DNA of 64,000 bases. Source: Hymenoscyphus infarciens (lineage: Eukaryota; Ascomycota; Leotiomycetes; Helotiales; Helotiaceae). A program made the position numbers and the translations under genes. How positions within the stretch are numbered: the stretch's first letter is position 1; the number at the start of each line of letters is the position of its first letter. This document shows, piece by piece, positions 23,389-35,840 of the stretch. The notes beneath the pieces were generated by a model. It searched no databases, was not told the origin of the DNA, and was given only the letters and a program-made list of their open reading frames with translations. The stretch is taken from the NCBI GenBank assembly GCA_001414345.1, contig LLCB01000189.1, positions 54,921-118,920 of the forward strand, in the 5' to 3' direction.

Positions 23389-24375
23389 TACTTAAGAGGG
23401 GGGGGGGGGAGTAGGACGAAGGGTTAGATCAGGGATCTCTACAGAAACAAAATTCTCCGGGGGCACGTGGGTGAATAAGGCAGTAAGAAGCTCATTTCGA
23501 AAAGTCCCTTTTGACGTCGTCTGCTGATCCTTGTTCTTGAGGAATCCTTCGCATTCGGATTCTGGATAGACCGTGGGATGGGGGAGATGAGGGGGTGAGG
23601 GGTGGTAGGCCATGTGAAGCAAGCATATATAAATTAAATTTACGATGTCTGTCACTTCTGTCAGCGGGCGGCGGGCAAAAATTTATATTGCAGTACTTAC
23701 TGTGGGTGTGATAACCGAGATTCCGGGTTGTGGGGTTGGTCTGGGCTTAGAGCCAATGTAATGATTTGAGTTGAGCGACTCATTCAACTACGAAGTCGGA
23801 GTTTTTTGGGGTTGTCCATGTTCTCTTGCGCCGCTGGGGGTGTTAGCATGTTGATGTTTGGTTGAACCCTGATTTTTGAAAACGAACGACGGCCATCTGT
23901 TGAAAGCAGATCTGATTGCCCAAAAAGGAAATTGTCAGGGCCACGCGCGTTGAATACCAGTAGTTTGCTGCGTTGGAACTATATACAGCGCACCCCAGCC
24001 TTGCGATGAGAAAAGAGCATTAAGGCTGTGTAATTGGGGAGATTTTGGGTGAGACTGCGAGTCGCTACAGGGAACACCAGGAACTTCGAACATTTGAATC
24101 AAAAAACACTATTTCGCAAACTGTCACTGGCACCAAGAATACCATTCTACCAGTATGTTGATTTATTTGCCTGCTTTGCTTTTTGCATGTTTGCTGTCGT
24201 CCACCATCTAAAAAAGGGATTTTTGGACTGTGAAACGCGGGGAAATGGATAGCTGAAGTGGTGGCACTGGTCAAAATGATTGAATTACATCAATGCAAAG
24301 GTTCATTGGCCAGTTGCCACACCTTTCTTTTGACATTTTCATTTCACAAGTTGACGACTCATAGGTAAGAAACAT

Positions 24376-24553
24376 AGGCTTTGCTCCAAGTACACCCGCT
24401 TTCGCAAATATATACGAGATTCATTCTCTAAGAAGGTTTAGAAGAATGGGGAAACTGATTTTTCCATTCTCCCCTAGATGCTTTCGCGCAATAGTTGAGA
24501 TTGTGTCAAGTCTCTAGAGCAATAGATGGAGGGGGTGTACTCAGAGCAAAGCT
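24376..24553. mobile_element. Possible MITE-like element
   Basis: The ends GGCTTTGCTCCAAGTACACC and GGTGTACTCAGAGCAAAGC are inverted copies matching at about 19 of 23 positions, 178 bp apart overall. An inner hairpin around ATGGGGAAAC...TTCCATTCTCCCC is present. No target-site duplication is clear. Confidence 0.4.
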
Positions 24554-25354
24554 CAGGATTCTTACAGAGAGGAGGTTGGAATAGACTATACGAAAGTGGT
24601 TAGTCAAGGAGGTGGATCACTTGACAAACCTCGGGCTAAAATTCTGCAACGCAAGGGTAAGCTTATCGTCAGCTTTATCATCACATTTCACAACGACATC
24701 ACATATGATCCTCTTTTCGAAGAAGTGCCCAGCTGCCTCATCCTTTCCATCACCGGTGGGGAGCGCCCCTCAATATATTATTTATGTTCTTACAGTTTGC
24801 TTCAAGTTACCGGGGACACCGTCCGCCCCAAGAACAGGGCGCCGTATGGTGGAGCCCCTCGAGTCCCTGAAAGTATTGGCGAGGAAGTTTCATCTCATAT
24901 CGTGAGACTCGGTGAGCTTCAGACATCACCACGACCCTTGTCAGAACTGACAATCCTTCGACGGGCAATTGACTGGACGAACTCTGGAGTCTGGACTCTT
25001 GAAATCTCGATATGGGCGATTTTGTTTCAATCGAGAGGAGCTGCTCCGATATTTCTGAGGTTGTACCGGTGCGTGCCGTCAGCAGCCCGTTGTTGTGCGA
25101 CGGAATGACACAGGAGGACCACCGTTGTGGGCTATTCCCGACTCATCGAATCGACGTTCAACCTCGGGACGATATATATCGCGATATTCACGATAAATAT
25201 CGTATCGCCGCCCGAGTCTTCTTCGAACAATATTCAATTACCTTAGACTGTTTTGTGTAATCAAAGGTGAAGTAGGAGGTGCACGTACAATTTACGAGTG
25301 ATACTGACTTCATACTCTGATATCTCCACGGGTAATAAATGCCACGTGCCTAGA

Positions 25355-25447
25355 TATTAATTACTTGCATTACCCAAGATACTTGGATAAATTTAGAATA
25401 TTAACCCAAGTGTTTAGAACAATCAAGTTTCATTGTTCCAAAGTATT
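25355..25447. repeat. Diverged relative of the transhydrogenase-intron foldback repeat
   Basis: Segments resembling TTACTTGNATTNCCCAAG, CCAAGTGTTTAGNA and AAGTTTCATTGTTCCAA appear in the same order as in the reverse complement of 45399-45513. The match is by eye and interrupted by small gaps. Confidence 0.4.
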
Positions 25448-26713
25448 TGAAGTCTATTAAAATGTACGCTTTTACAGCTGTTTTTCTATCCACCGGGAGC
25501 CCCCGCGAAAACGATGCGCTATATTCTTATCAAATCCATTTTATGTTTCGAGCCTCAGCCATGAAGAGCAAGATTAGCCAGGTTATCAGTTACTTGATGG
25601 AGGCAATCAGCGATGGCAAGCCACCGACAGCTCTGTGCCCAGATCAATGCATCGTCCACCAGAAAACCAAAAAGATGCGTACCTGGTGATGGCTTCGTTT
25701 TCTGCGGTTTTTGCCCAGGGATCGGGGAAGACTTCCTTTTACTTCCTTCAAGCAAAAGGCTGGAGAGGCCGCGGCACGCTGAGTCGCGGACCCAGACTCA
25801 CACAAGGCGCGACCTCCCCTCCCCTGCCATCAGGGGGGTTAAGCGACAACCTGCAACCCAGCCGAAACCGCCCGCTTGCTTCATCAATGCCTTTCACACA
25901 ACAACCGTCGAGAGCTGCTTCATCACGAAGAGGCCCTAGCTGCAAATCGCGGATCGGGACAAGCATGTTTGGCTCAATCCGGCCTGTTCGTCCGCAAACC
26001 CGTGGCTCGCAGTGTCCCACTCTTTCCCAACTGGCTGCAGAATGGACTGACGATTCAAAGTGATTCTCGTCTCCTGAGTGGTTCTTTCTCACCCAGCATC
26101 ACCGGCAGTGCGAGCCTCTGGAGGCCTGGGTCTTGGTGAACCTCCATCAAGGTCGTCACCATTGACGACTCACAAGAGAGAGACTACCAGCCTTCTTGAA
26201 AGTGGACTCCCTGCCGTGAAACTAACACTCAACGTCGTCGCCGCGGGCTTTGCCTTGGAGAGTTCTACCCCACCACCCACCATCCCACCCCCAAGGCCCC
26301 CTCGTAGCCGGAGTCAAATCCTCCCGCGCGTGGGCCTGGCTGCTGCATGGGCGATTTCCTTATACTTCATGCATTCCCTATACCCAGTGCGAAGACTCTG
26401 ATGTCTCGACGTCTGGACGACTTGACATTCTTTTGGGTTTTGCTACCAGTTTTGTCGTCACATCTTTTTTGCATTCGTTGGCTTTCCTTGCCACTGCTGC
26501 TGGTTCAGATTTCTGTTTCATCTTCCCTTCTGAGCATCTGGTGTGCCCACTAATTCTTTTCATCTCACTCGAGACACTTTCCTACTCAAAGACAGCACTT
26601 TCACACGACAAGAACACTCCCTACGGTCTTCATGACTTAACCACATCACCAACGTAAACAATACGGCTTGCTGCCTGTAATCGATTTGGGAAAGCTCGTG
26701 TGGAGGACCGTCC

Positions 26714-28853
26714 ATGACGGAGGACAACACAATGGCGACAACCGCAAGATTGGTGATGGAGCGGGCTCTCAGGAACAAGACGGCCAACGCAAGCTTCAAT
26801 GGGACATGGGGAAATGTGAGGGCGACGGACAGCGCCAGTAATGCCACTGGGCTGTTGATTAAGAAGCTCGTATTTGCGGAGAGCAAGTCTGTTCGACAGT
26901 CGACTATAATTCTCGCAGTATTTAATGTATTGGCGGCGTTGGCAACAGCCTCGAGCATTCTGTACGACTGTTATATTGCTTCAAAGAGGTGCAATCCAAA
27001 GTTCAAGACAACGTATGTTATCAGTGGGGCAGGCAGATGGATGGTTGCTAATTGGGACAGGAAATTTTGCATCAATAAAATGCACCCGGCCGAGACTTTT
27101 CCAATGATTCTAGCCATCGGAATTGCAATTCAAGGATTGGCGTTCGTAGGAGTTCAAGGAACGGGTCTGGAATCACTGTTTGTCAAAGGATGCTCAGTAT
27201 TTGCCCAAGTGCTGTGGCCTGGTATGTTACTTTCTGTTGGAAGGGGTCAAGCGGTTGCTAACAGACACAGCACTTTTCATCGTACCATACATACAATTAG
27301 TTTTCGGACTCGAATGCGCCTTTAGGTCCTTACGATCGATGCCATTTCAAGCCAGGGGAAAGCACGACGTAACGATATGTTGTGTGACTATTGTGCTAAT
27401 GTTGATTGGGACGTGGCTTCCATCATTTTTGATCCCGGAGAACGACACTTGCTTTGCATCGCTGATGTGGTATCTGACGAGATATGGCAGTTTAGGGTTG
27501 ATCATGCTATCAGTCATCGCTGTATTGATGCTTATGAGCGCGGTAACAATTTTCTTCCGTTTGTCAAATGTCAACTTGATTGATGAGCACCAAAGAATCG
27601 CGGCCTCGAGAATGGTTTACTATTTGGTACTCGGTTTACTTTCTCTGGTAAGTTGAGTTGGTATGTATTTCGTAACACACTTAGCTAACACTTCCAAGGC
27701 ATTCGTCATTCCATGGTTTGCATCGCTCACCAACGGGAATGGAGACTTGAAGGCAGCAATGATTGCAACGGTGGTGGTCAATCTTTCAGGATTGATCAGT
27801 GGGCTACTTCAACTATTTTTACGATCGAACACAGCTACGACTTCATTTGGACCAGTTGGATCAAGGATGACGAAGAAGCATGAGATCAGAATTTGGGGAC
27901 CTAATGAGTTGGTATTTAACAATCAATTAATGTCGCCTGTTTCCGGGCCTCGAACACCAGCTCGAGAACTACCATCGCGGGCCGATAGCCGAGCTGGTTT
28001 AGTCGGAGACGAGAAGGGACGGGTTATTAGTATGGATTCTCTCGCCAGCCCAACTTTCAGCAAACCTTCACCAACCTCACGATTCAACGAGAGCGTCTTT
28101 CCAAACGCCATTGAGCAGAAGACTTTGAAAAACCCAGAGCCTGCATACGCCAACCGAGGGCACGCGAAGAAACAATCATACTCTCTCTTTCCTGTTGAAC
28201 CAGTGGCGGACAATAAGTTGGGCCTACCAAAATCGAGACAAGAACCCACCTCGATATATGATATTACTGATCTAGCACCACCACCGAGCATCTTCAGCCG
28301 AAGTCACAAGAGAGATTCATCGACAATTTCTACTGCAACAGTTCAGATTGGTTTACGGTTATCAGGATTCCCTCCTCAACAACCAGATAGCTCCATGATG
28401 CCTCTCGGCCTCCCATCGACAACATACAAAGCAACACCAGCACCGAAGTCCGTTGCTCCTTCACCACTCAAACTCGAAACACAACATATCGTGGTAGCTC
28501 CTCGATCAATATCACCTAGTCGACCCGGAAACTCGACAAGCCCTAGACTGAGCCCCAAATCTACAACTGTCAACTACCAGACAGCCAACAAAACCCTCCC
28601 ACCAACACCAAAAGCAAATCTCCCTAAGACAACCGATGGAGAGGTTTGGAAATTGAGTCCTGCAGTGTACTCACCCGCCAAATCCTCAGTGGTCCGATCA
28701 GACTCCAAAGCTTCGACATTATCGAAAGCCGATGAGACCACGACTCCAGAATCAAAAACCGTCTCCCTATCTCGCGGTCCATTAAGGGGGAACCCACTCG
28801 GCAGTCCTGTAGCACCAGCTAAAACTGGTGAAAGCAAAAACGAATGGATATGA
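26714..28853 (+). CDS. Seven-transmembrane protein with a long cytoplasmic-type tail (GPCR-like topology)
   Basis: Three exons (26714-27221, 27271-27647, 27699-28853) give 679 aa, with introns of 49 and 51 nt. The N-terminal 60 residues carry four N-glycosylation sequons (NKT, NAS, NGT, NAT) and no signal peptide. Seven hydrophobic segments follow at about 63-87, 128-149, 170-188, 203-224, 241-266, 283-307 and 313-336. The remaining 340 residues form a polar Ser/Thr/Pro-rich tail with basic patches and many SP/TP sites, likely phosphorylated. Topology and tail resemble fungal GPCR-like receptors, but I recognise no named class motif, so a transporter-like or structural role remains possible. 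The first ATG at 26714 is followed by a second in-frame ATG six codons later. Confidence 0.75.
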
Positions 28854-31800
28854 AAGAACTTCGCTCGCATGAAGGTTCTTTTTGTATTCTAGTACTTTTC
28901 TTCTCACAGTACTGCATTGGGTTCTGTCCTGGGTCGAGCGCACTAAAAAATTGCCGAGCCAAGGCTTGTGTTTTTGGGTAAATGGGTGTTGCTCTATATA
29001 CTTTTGGTGTTTTGGGATTTAGAGCGGTCTCGACATTGTTTTTTTTTGCGCTTTTTTTTCGAAGGATCGTGATCATCCTACCTTCGGAAGATACGTTCAT
29101 GTATTATCACGACATGAATGTCTTTGCTTGTCTATATTTAGACGGACGGAGCAGAAGAAAGATCCCATGTGTTGTTGCAGTTGTTGTTGTACGGAAGGAG
29201 TTCTATTCTAATGATACCTCTTGATTGACGGTCTGGCCTTTTTTGTCTTTACTTTTTTATGCCACTTTTTATATGGTCGATCTTTTTTTTATTTTCTAGT
29301 TACCTCTTGTCTATTTGTATTGGATACGATATTCGTGTCTACTCTCGAAGAGTGGGACGAGCGATCGTTGGAACTATGATACCTCCCGTGGAGCTTACTT
29401 TGTATATGAAGTGATGGGATTGATGCTTGCATGGTTTCTCATCTTTGGGGGTTGAGGTGTGGGAGGCGGAGCTTGGTGGAAGAAGGGTGTCACGAGGAGA
29501 CTGGAGTGGCGATGAATACATATTTGAGAGGAATGGAAGGGGCAGCTAAAAGGGCTTTCGTATACAGTATTAGCCTGTCCTGGTCTGTTCAACTTATCTA
29601 TCCTAACTATAAATCAATGATACCTTCATTTGCCTATCATCATATATCCCTCTCTATGCCTACACATGTGACTTCCTCGTGATCTAATCTCATCTTCATT
29701 ACTCCACATACTTTTGTCTACGGAGTACGTCCTCTCTTTTCGCAAGCGCGAATCGTCCACGTCTTGGTCCATGACTCTCATCGCCGACCGAAGCACTGGT
29801 GTTGCGTAGCGTAGCCGGGGAACTCAACTGGGTATACCGGTTTTATACCAGTTCCAGAAGACAGACCACCGACCATTGCCGAAAGAAGAGTTCCTCCCAA
29901 GAGTGAACTTAGTCAGTGAAGAGGCTTAATCCTGACAAAAATATACTTCTGTCCTGTTTTGGGAATCGGGGATCGGGCGGATGGATGAGTGAGCGATGCG
30001 AGGATGCGAGGGGACGAATGGGAGGAGACTTGTGTTTTTTGCTTTTAGTTTACCTTTTTGCTAGGTGGTTGAGGGTTTTGTATGTGTGCTGAGCACGTGG
30101 AGTTGGAAGTCTGAGGACGTAGACGAGGAGACGAAGGAGAGTTGATGGGTCTAACCGGTAGACGTTAATGGTGGTTTCGGGGAAGGATTTAAAGCTGCCA
30201 CATTGAAAGGTCTTCCTTCTTTCCGGGAGTGTTGTGCCAGAGTGAGTCTATATTTGGAATCAAGTGATGCATTTGAAATATTGAGAGAGAATTTGAGTCT
30301 TCAAAGTCTATCAATTTCATAAGAGGAATATCTTTGACCTGGAGAACGTGTAAGGTGAGATGGAATGCGAGATGACGGAAGTTTGCTATATAATAGCCCT
30401 GTATACCCCATTTAGCAATTGACGAAAGTCAATTACCATTTTTAAGATCTCGATCTGTTACACTATCTAAAATATATCATGCATAGGAGTTATTTTCTTG
30501 ACTTTTCACTGAGGAAATTTTGAACTTTCAATAAAGGTACAGCACTCCGTACTCCGAATTGGGTTTGACCAGAAACAGGTGAAAACTGCCGACATAGTGA
30601 GTGGAAACATACATATTCCTGGTCGCACTTTGACTCTTGCGGAGGAATGGTGGCCTGAGAAAACATTTTTGTAGGAGGTGATCACATTGTGGAGAGATGT
30701 CTGATGTGGATGCTTCATTGAAACGGGTTTTCTGAGGACCCTGGATTTTGAGACGAGTTGCTGGGACTGGAAACAGGGAGGATGAAACCTTGGGGTCGAC
30801 GACGAGGTTGGGAATCACGCGGACTTTCTGACAAGATTTGTGAAGGAAGTTTGTAAGAAGTGAAAATGGAAAAGCTGTTCAATACGACCTTTGGTTATTG
30901 AAAGTGAGCAACCTTGTTCAAGGACCGAGAGTGAGAAGCTTCTATAATCACGTGATCGACAAACACCCGGAGGAACTTGATCGCGAAAACAACGCGCTCC
31001 CCTCAACTTCATCCAGCATCGATTGTTTTGAACGCGAGAACGACTTCTTTTCAACATCGATGCGAAAGTCTCCATTTCTACGCAGTTTCTAATATAATAC
31101 GCGCTGATCACAATAGCGGGTTCAATGACCCGATCGAGGCACAGCGAAGCAATATCGTTCTATTTAGCCACTGGTTGCTAGTCTAGTCAGCAATTAGTGT
31201 GCGACTTGAGTTCTTACGATGTTGGAATTTTAGCAGATTGGAAACATGGGAGGCTAAACTATTGGGAAATGTAAGTTGTCGGATCGGGATTTTGAGTATC
31301 TGCCAGTTCTCGTTGTTCTTTCTTTAGCTGTTGCTTTTTACTTGATCTGTCTCTCATCCTTATTATCGAGTGGGGAATAAGGTCATCTTTCAGGACAAGA
31401 TGGGAAAGTTTTCCTTTTTCGTACCTGTTGCCCCTCGCCCCCAGGTCATTTTAGACCTTGTCAAAAGGAGAAATCTCCGGAGTGTGCCTCTAGCTGAGGG
31501 TCTATTGGGTGTTACCCCGCAATTGAGATAATGTGTGGAGAGAAGCCAAGTTTTAAATCCTGAGCATTCTGTTTGCATTGCTGGTAGTTTGGCATAGCAA
31601 GTCTCGGATTCAGGGGAAACCGACTACTTGGAACCTTTCCCGGACTCGCAATAGGTTGATTCTTTTCTAAAGAAGTACGTATCAATTTGTCAACATGTAC
31701 CAACTTCAAGCGGAGACAAGCAAACAAGATATCTGGTGGGAGATGAATCGGAAAGATGCCGAGAGAACTTCCGAGTTCTCCGAAACATCACCGCCTATCG

Positions 31801-32415
31801 ATAGCTGGCGGGGAAGATGAGGGGAAACTCCCTTGTTCAACCACCAACTCCAAAATACCCTATTGCCTGCATAGCCTTTATATTGGTTTTGATTTGGGGA
31901 TTTTCGTACCTTCCAAAGGTTCTTGACAGCTTTTTTAGAGGATTGAAACAGTCGTAATGGCTGAGAAATGAGTATGAAGCAGCTTTCAATGTCCCTTGAG
32001 CTTCGCTGGAATGCACATACCGAACTCGCCGAGTAAACAACGAAGCCAATTCCGGTCGAGATGCCGTGATGACACAATTCCCTCTGTAAGACCATTTTCC
32101 CGCGGTTCGTCGGAGACGTGGGACTAGGGACCGGATTTCTGCATGATTGGACTGGGCCAATATCGTCGTGCGTACATCACCAAGTGGAGTTCGCTACGAA
32201 AGCGAGACGTAATTTGGCGGATGATGGGTGGAAATGGTGGCCGCAGAAGAGGGGGTGAGAGGGGGATAGAGGGGGATAGAGGGGGGGCTACACATTTTGT
32301 TTGCTACCTTGAGTTATAAAGAAGGAAGGCACACCCCGGAAGCTGAAACCTTCTTCAACTCCCCCCTTCTCAACTATCCTCCCTAATCCTCACGTCAAAC
32401 ACAAACACCAGAAAG
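28854..32415. other. Intergenic, no supported gene
   Basis: About 3.6 kb between the 7-TM gene and formate dehydrogenase. Short frames, including two overlapping minus-strand ones at 31706-32160, lack domains. A G-rich run of GGGGGATAGA repeats lies at about 32260-32290 in the distal formate dehydrogenase promoter. Confidence 0.45.
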
Positions 32416-32585
32416 GTACGTCTTGCTTGGAGACAATTCACCAATCAGCATATGAATTTCCCTGCACCATGTTTTCCTCCACCAATACTTGTTTTTTATG
32501 TATATATCACTGACGTCGAGGCTGCACTAGCACATTGCGACCTTCCTCCGAACCCCCGCACCTCATCTTTGTACTACTTCAACAG
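32416..32585 (+). promoter_or_regulatory. Probable 5' UTR intron of the formate dehydrogenase gene
   Basis: A GTACGT donor at 32416 follows a pyrimidine-rich leader, and a TTCAACAG acceptor ends at 32585, just before the start codon at 32634. A TATAAA sequence lies near 32324. The intron is predicted from splice signals alone. Confidence 0.4.
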
Positions 32586-32633
32586 CAGCACACCTTCCTC
32601 GAACGAATCAACAGCCCTTTTTAACAATTCACA

Positions 32634-34077
32634 ATGGTATTTCTCACCCGACCCATCTGCCGAATTGCATGTCGTTCAGCGGTGGCATCGTTTTCTACTA
32701 CGAGAGCGACACCACCATCTGCTCGACTGTTATTCCGCGGAGCCCAAGCTCTCAAGCACCACAATATTGGAGGAATCAGGAAGCTGACTGGAATTCGCGA
32801 GAAGGTCAAGGTACTTCTTGTCTTATACGATGGTGGCAAACATGCCGATGAAGTATGTATTTGGTCCAATCCCCACAGACAAGCTCAATTCTGACTCAAT
32901 TCAAGGTCCCAGAACTCCTAGGCACAACTGAGAACGAGCTTGGCATCCGAAAATGGCTCGAGGATGCAGGACACACTCTCGTCACCACATCCGACAAGGA
33001 AGGTGAAAACTCAAAGTTCGATCAGGAACTAGTTGATGCTGAAGTTATCATCACCACGCCGTACATATACTCAACCTCCAATTACTTAACCTGGCTAACC
33101 ACTTGCTAGATTCCACCCTGGCTACCTTACCGCCGAACGCCTGGCCAAGGCTAAGAACTTGAAGCTCGCTATTACTGCTGGTATTGGATCGGATCACGTC
33201 GACCTGAACGCTGCCAACAAGACAAATGGAGGTGTCACAGTCGCTGAGGTTACCGGATCCAACGTCGTCTCAGTCGCAGAGCACGTCGTTATGACTATCC
33301 TCATTCTCGTCCGAAACTTTGTTCCAGCACACGAGCAGATTCAGGCTGGTGAGTGGGATGTAGCTGCCGCCGCCAAGAACGAATTCGATTTGGAGGGCAA
33401 GGTTGTCGGTACAGTCGCTGTTGGCCGAATTGGTGAGCGTGTCTTGAGAAGACTAAAGCCATTCGACTGCAAGGAGCTCCTATACTTTGATTACCAACCA
33501 TTAAAGCCAGAAATTGAGAAGGAGATTGGATGCAGACGTGTTGAGAACCTCGAGGAGATGTTGGCACAATGTGACGTTGTCACCATCAACTGCCCACTTC
33601 ACGAGAAGACTCGAGGTCTATTCAACAAGGAGTTGATCTCCAAGATGAAGAAGGGTAAGCTTCAATGCTGCAACTCTATTTGAATCATATTAACAACTAT
33701 TAGGTTCATGGCTTGTTAACACTGCCCGTGGTGCAATTGTTGTCAAAGAAGATGTCGCTGAGGCACTTTCAACCGGTCACCTCCGTGGTTATGGTGGTGA
33801 TGTCTGGTTCCCTCAACCAGCACCAAAGGACCACGTTCTCCGATACGCCAAGAACCCATTCGGTGGTGGAAACGCAATGGTTCCACACATGTCGGGTACC
33901 TCGCTCGATGCTCAAAAGCGTTACGCCGATGGTACACAGGCTATTCTTGAAAGCTACCTCAGTGGTAAACACGATTACCGTCCACAAGATTTGATTGTCT
34001 ACCAGGGAGACTACGCCACTAAGTCTTATGGTGAGCGTGCGAAGAACAGTGGAGAGTCTGGTGCAAACAAGGCTTAA
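32634..34077 (+). CDS. FDH1: NAD-dependent formate dehydrogenase
   Basis: Four exons (32634-32852, 32906-33060, 33110-33654, 33704-34077) give 430 aa. The enzyme oxidises formate to CO2 with NAD+. Residues 1-55 form a basic, Ser/Arg-rich leader ([17 protein letters not shown]) typical of a mitochondrial presequence. Then follow the substrate loop TTPFHPGYLT (124-132), N175 in TGSN, the nucleotide-binding AxGxxG in GTVAVGRIG (225-233) with D252 as the NAD-selecting acid, R315 in NTARG, Q344 in WFPQPAP and H368 in VPHMSGTS. These match the catalytic Asn, Arg, Gln and His known from bacterial formate dehydrogenases. An Ala at the first position of the glycine motif is normal for this family. All splice junctions keep frame and no lesion is seen. 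Fungal homologues are often induced by one-carbon compounds or stress; nothing here shows that directly. Confidence 0.95.
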
Positions 34078-34671
34078 GTTTTTCGGTATTATTGGGAGGG
34101 ATTTAGGTTGATTTTAGGATGACTGGCTTGTAGTTTATTTTGCTCACCTTTAGCCTTTGTTTTTACTGGCGGGTTGGCTCTCCGATGAATCAAAAATAGA
34201 TGTCAATATCCGCCTCGATCTTTGATTAAGTTTCGAGTTCCCAATGTGGGTCCAAAACGAGAGGAGTGAGTAGAGTCGAGTGGGATAGGGAGACCTTACT
34301 AAACACTCTTTCTCTACTCTGCCCCTACTCTGGGTGACTTATTGGCTCGGAGGGCTTTCCGTGATACAATATCCGTGATCATAACCTTAGTACAGACCGG
34401 TCGTACATTCCTAACCATGGCCGCTTAGAGTAGCTCTTGAGCACTGAAAGTTGCTACTCTACCCTGCTGTATCAGACTTTTGGGTGGTTTAGCTAACTCC
34501 CACGTTTGTGTGGGTTTCAAGTTCCAAAGGAATGAGTGATTTGTTCGGATGCTACTTTGCAACTGAAACTTCTTGATGTATTTTTGGGCTTCTTGTTTGT
34601 TCACCCTCCCTCAATGGCCTTAAGCTGTATTTTTGCTTTTAATTTGGGATTTATATTGGCTTTTACATTTT
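34078..34671. other. Intergenic, 3' region of formate dehydrogenase
   Basis: Probable 3' UTR and spacer. Nothing further recognised. Confidence 0.4.
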
Positions 34672-35840
34672 ATGTTACACCGATTTCTACCTTCATACGC
34701 GCCCTATGCTGCTCCGCAAGGCCCTCCCGGCACCGTGGCTTCGGACTCTCGATACTGTTATCTCGAGTCGTGGGAGAATGACACCTTACCTGGGAACCTC
34801 TCTCTCAACATCAACAAAGTAACCTCACACTCAGACCCTGATGGAGCTTGTTCCAAATCTACGTCGGAAAGAAAATTTCGAAGAATTGAGAGGCGTGATG
34901 TGTTAGGCAATAGATATAAGTGGTCGCTTATTCGACTCCGCCGAGTAGACACTCTACCTTTCGTGAAAAATGTTACTTCAATAAACAACTGTTATGGGGG
35001 CCGAATTTTTGATTCCTCAAATCTTGTGGACATAAGCTCAAAACTACCTAATTTTGAGAGCTTCGATTGGTTTATATGCGATACGAATACTTTGGAAGAT
35101 CCGCCCACTGCTGTTCGCGCAAGATTCGCATCTGCCGGATTCTGCCCTCTCGAAATGTGTCTTCCTATCCCTTATGAGGCGCCATCAAACCAAAAATTAC
35201 CAACTTCGCAGCTTTGAAGCTTAAGGGGACCTTTGACTCCGCCCTCTTTTGGTCACACAATAACCAGACTTTGACCGAGTCTGCCCCGATTTGGCCAAGG
35301 CTAGAGAAATTGGAAATTAAGCTTGATCTGGCTTCACCATCCGGTCACTGGTACTTCATTGATGTTTCTGGTGAAGATCCAGCAGTTGTGCACAGGGTAC
35401 AGACACAGCCTGAAGCCCCTGACGACGACGAATGGGATTCGGAGGACTCGGAAGATTCAAGAGAAAACCCCAGATATCTAATCTCTCGCGACAATCTAAA
35501 CGAAGCCTTTCGCTCTGTGCCTAGTTCGCGACTCAATCCACTATTGCTTGCTTTTGCAAAAGGCTTGTGTTTGATGCCATCTTTAATATCCGCGGATTTG
35601 ACAGTCGGTCCAGCGCCCCTCCATCACGATACTAGTGAGAGGTGGGATTTCGTGATGGATTTCGTGATCATGTACTCTGCTCCAAGTAAAGAGCATAAGT
35701 CCTGAAGACTGAGATTTTATCTGTTTGATACAAAGAGGAGACCAGAGGAAGAAACATTACAAACTTTGCGGGGGGTTGGTAAGGAGAGATGGGGAGACAC
35801 CATTGAAGAGTTGTTCATCAAGAGCGAATATGTTATGTGA
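34672..35840 (+). pseudogene. Decayed F-box/LRR-type family gene
   Basis: The sequence resembles the C-terminal part of a large family of fungal F-box-type proteins with leucine-rich-like repeats that I recall only by pattern. Cues are FVKNVTSI...SSKLPNFESFDW, KITNFAALKLKG, WPRLEKLEIKLDL followed by PSGHWYF, and an ending near LRGVGKERWGD. The copy is broken. The frame changes around 35159-35211, either by a frameshift or by an intron with a poor GTCTTC donor. An in-frame TGA at 35703 cuts the last 45 codons, which remain readable to the TGA at 35838. No F-box is found upstream, so the N-terminus is lost or diverged. It lies downstream of formate dehydrogenase with no functional link evident. 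Confidence 0.6.

Larger units (their letters stand above)
22996..23411. mobile_element. MITE of family B interrupted by two other MITEs
   Basis: The outer element is flanked by TA at 22994-22995 and 23412-23413. With the two insertions and their TA duplications removed it is about 204 bp, close to the 208-bp intact relative at 37450-37657, and the two match closely along the body in opposite orientation. The shared core includes GCCAATAGAAGCTTCTT and CTTATTGGCTCAGCGCT. It has no coding capacity. TA target duplications and CT-rich termini running into a C-tract suggest mobilisation by a Tc1/mariner-type transposase. Confidence 0.82.
23414..26713. other. Intergenic, repeat-bearing, no supported gene
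   Basis: About 3.3 kb. It holds a 23-bp imperfect inverted repeat pair (24376-24399 and 24531-24553) and a segment at 25355-25447 related to the foldback in the transhydrogenase intron. Open frames such as 24596-25108 show no domain. The end is the promoter of the 7-TM gene. Confidence 0.45.

Noticed and set aside
24596..25108. 170-codon open frame
   Set aside because: The composition is unlike neighbouring genes. There is no motif, and a second long frame overlaps it.
25158..25205. GATATATATCGCGATAT palindromic run
   Set aside because: Short, AT-driven self-complementarity, expected by chance in such sequence.
31706..32160. Two overlapping minus-strand frames divergent from formate dehydrogenase
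   Set aside because: No domain or convincing splice structure. I could not choose between the frames.
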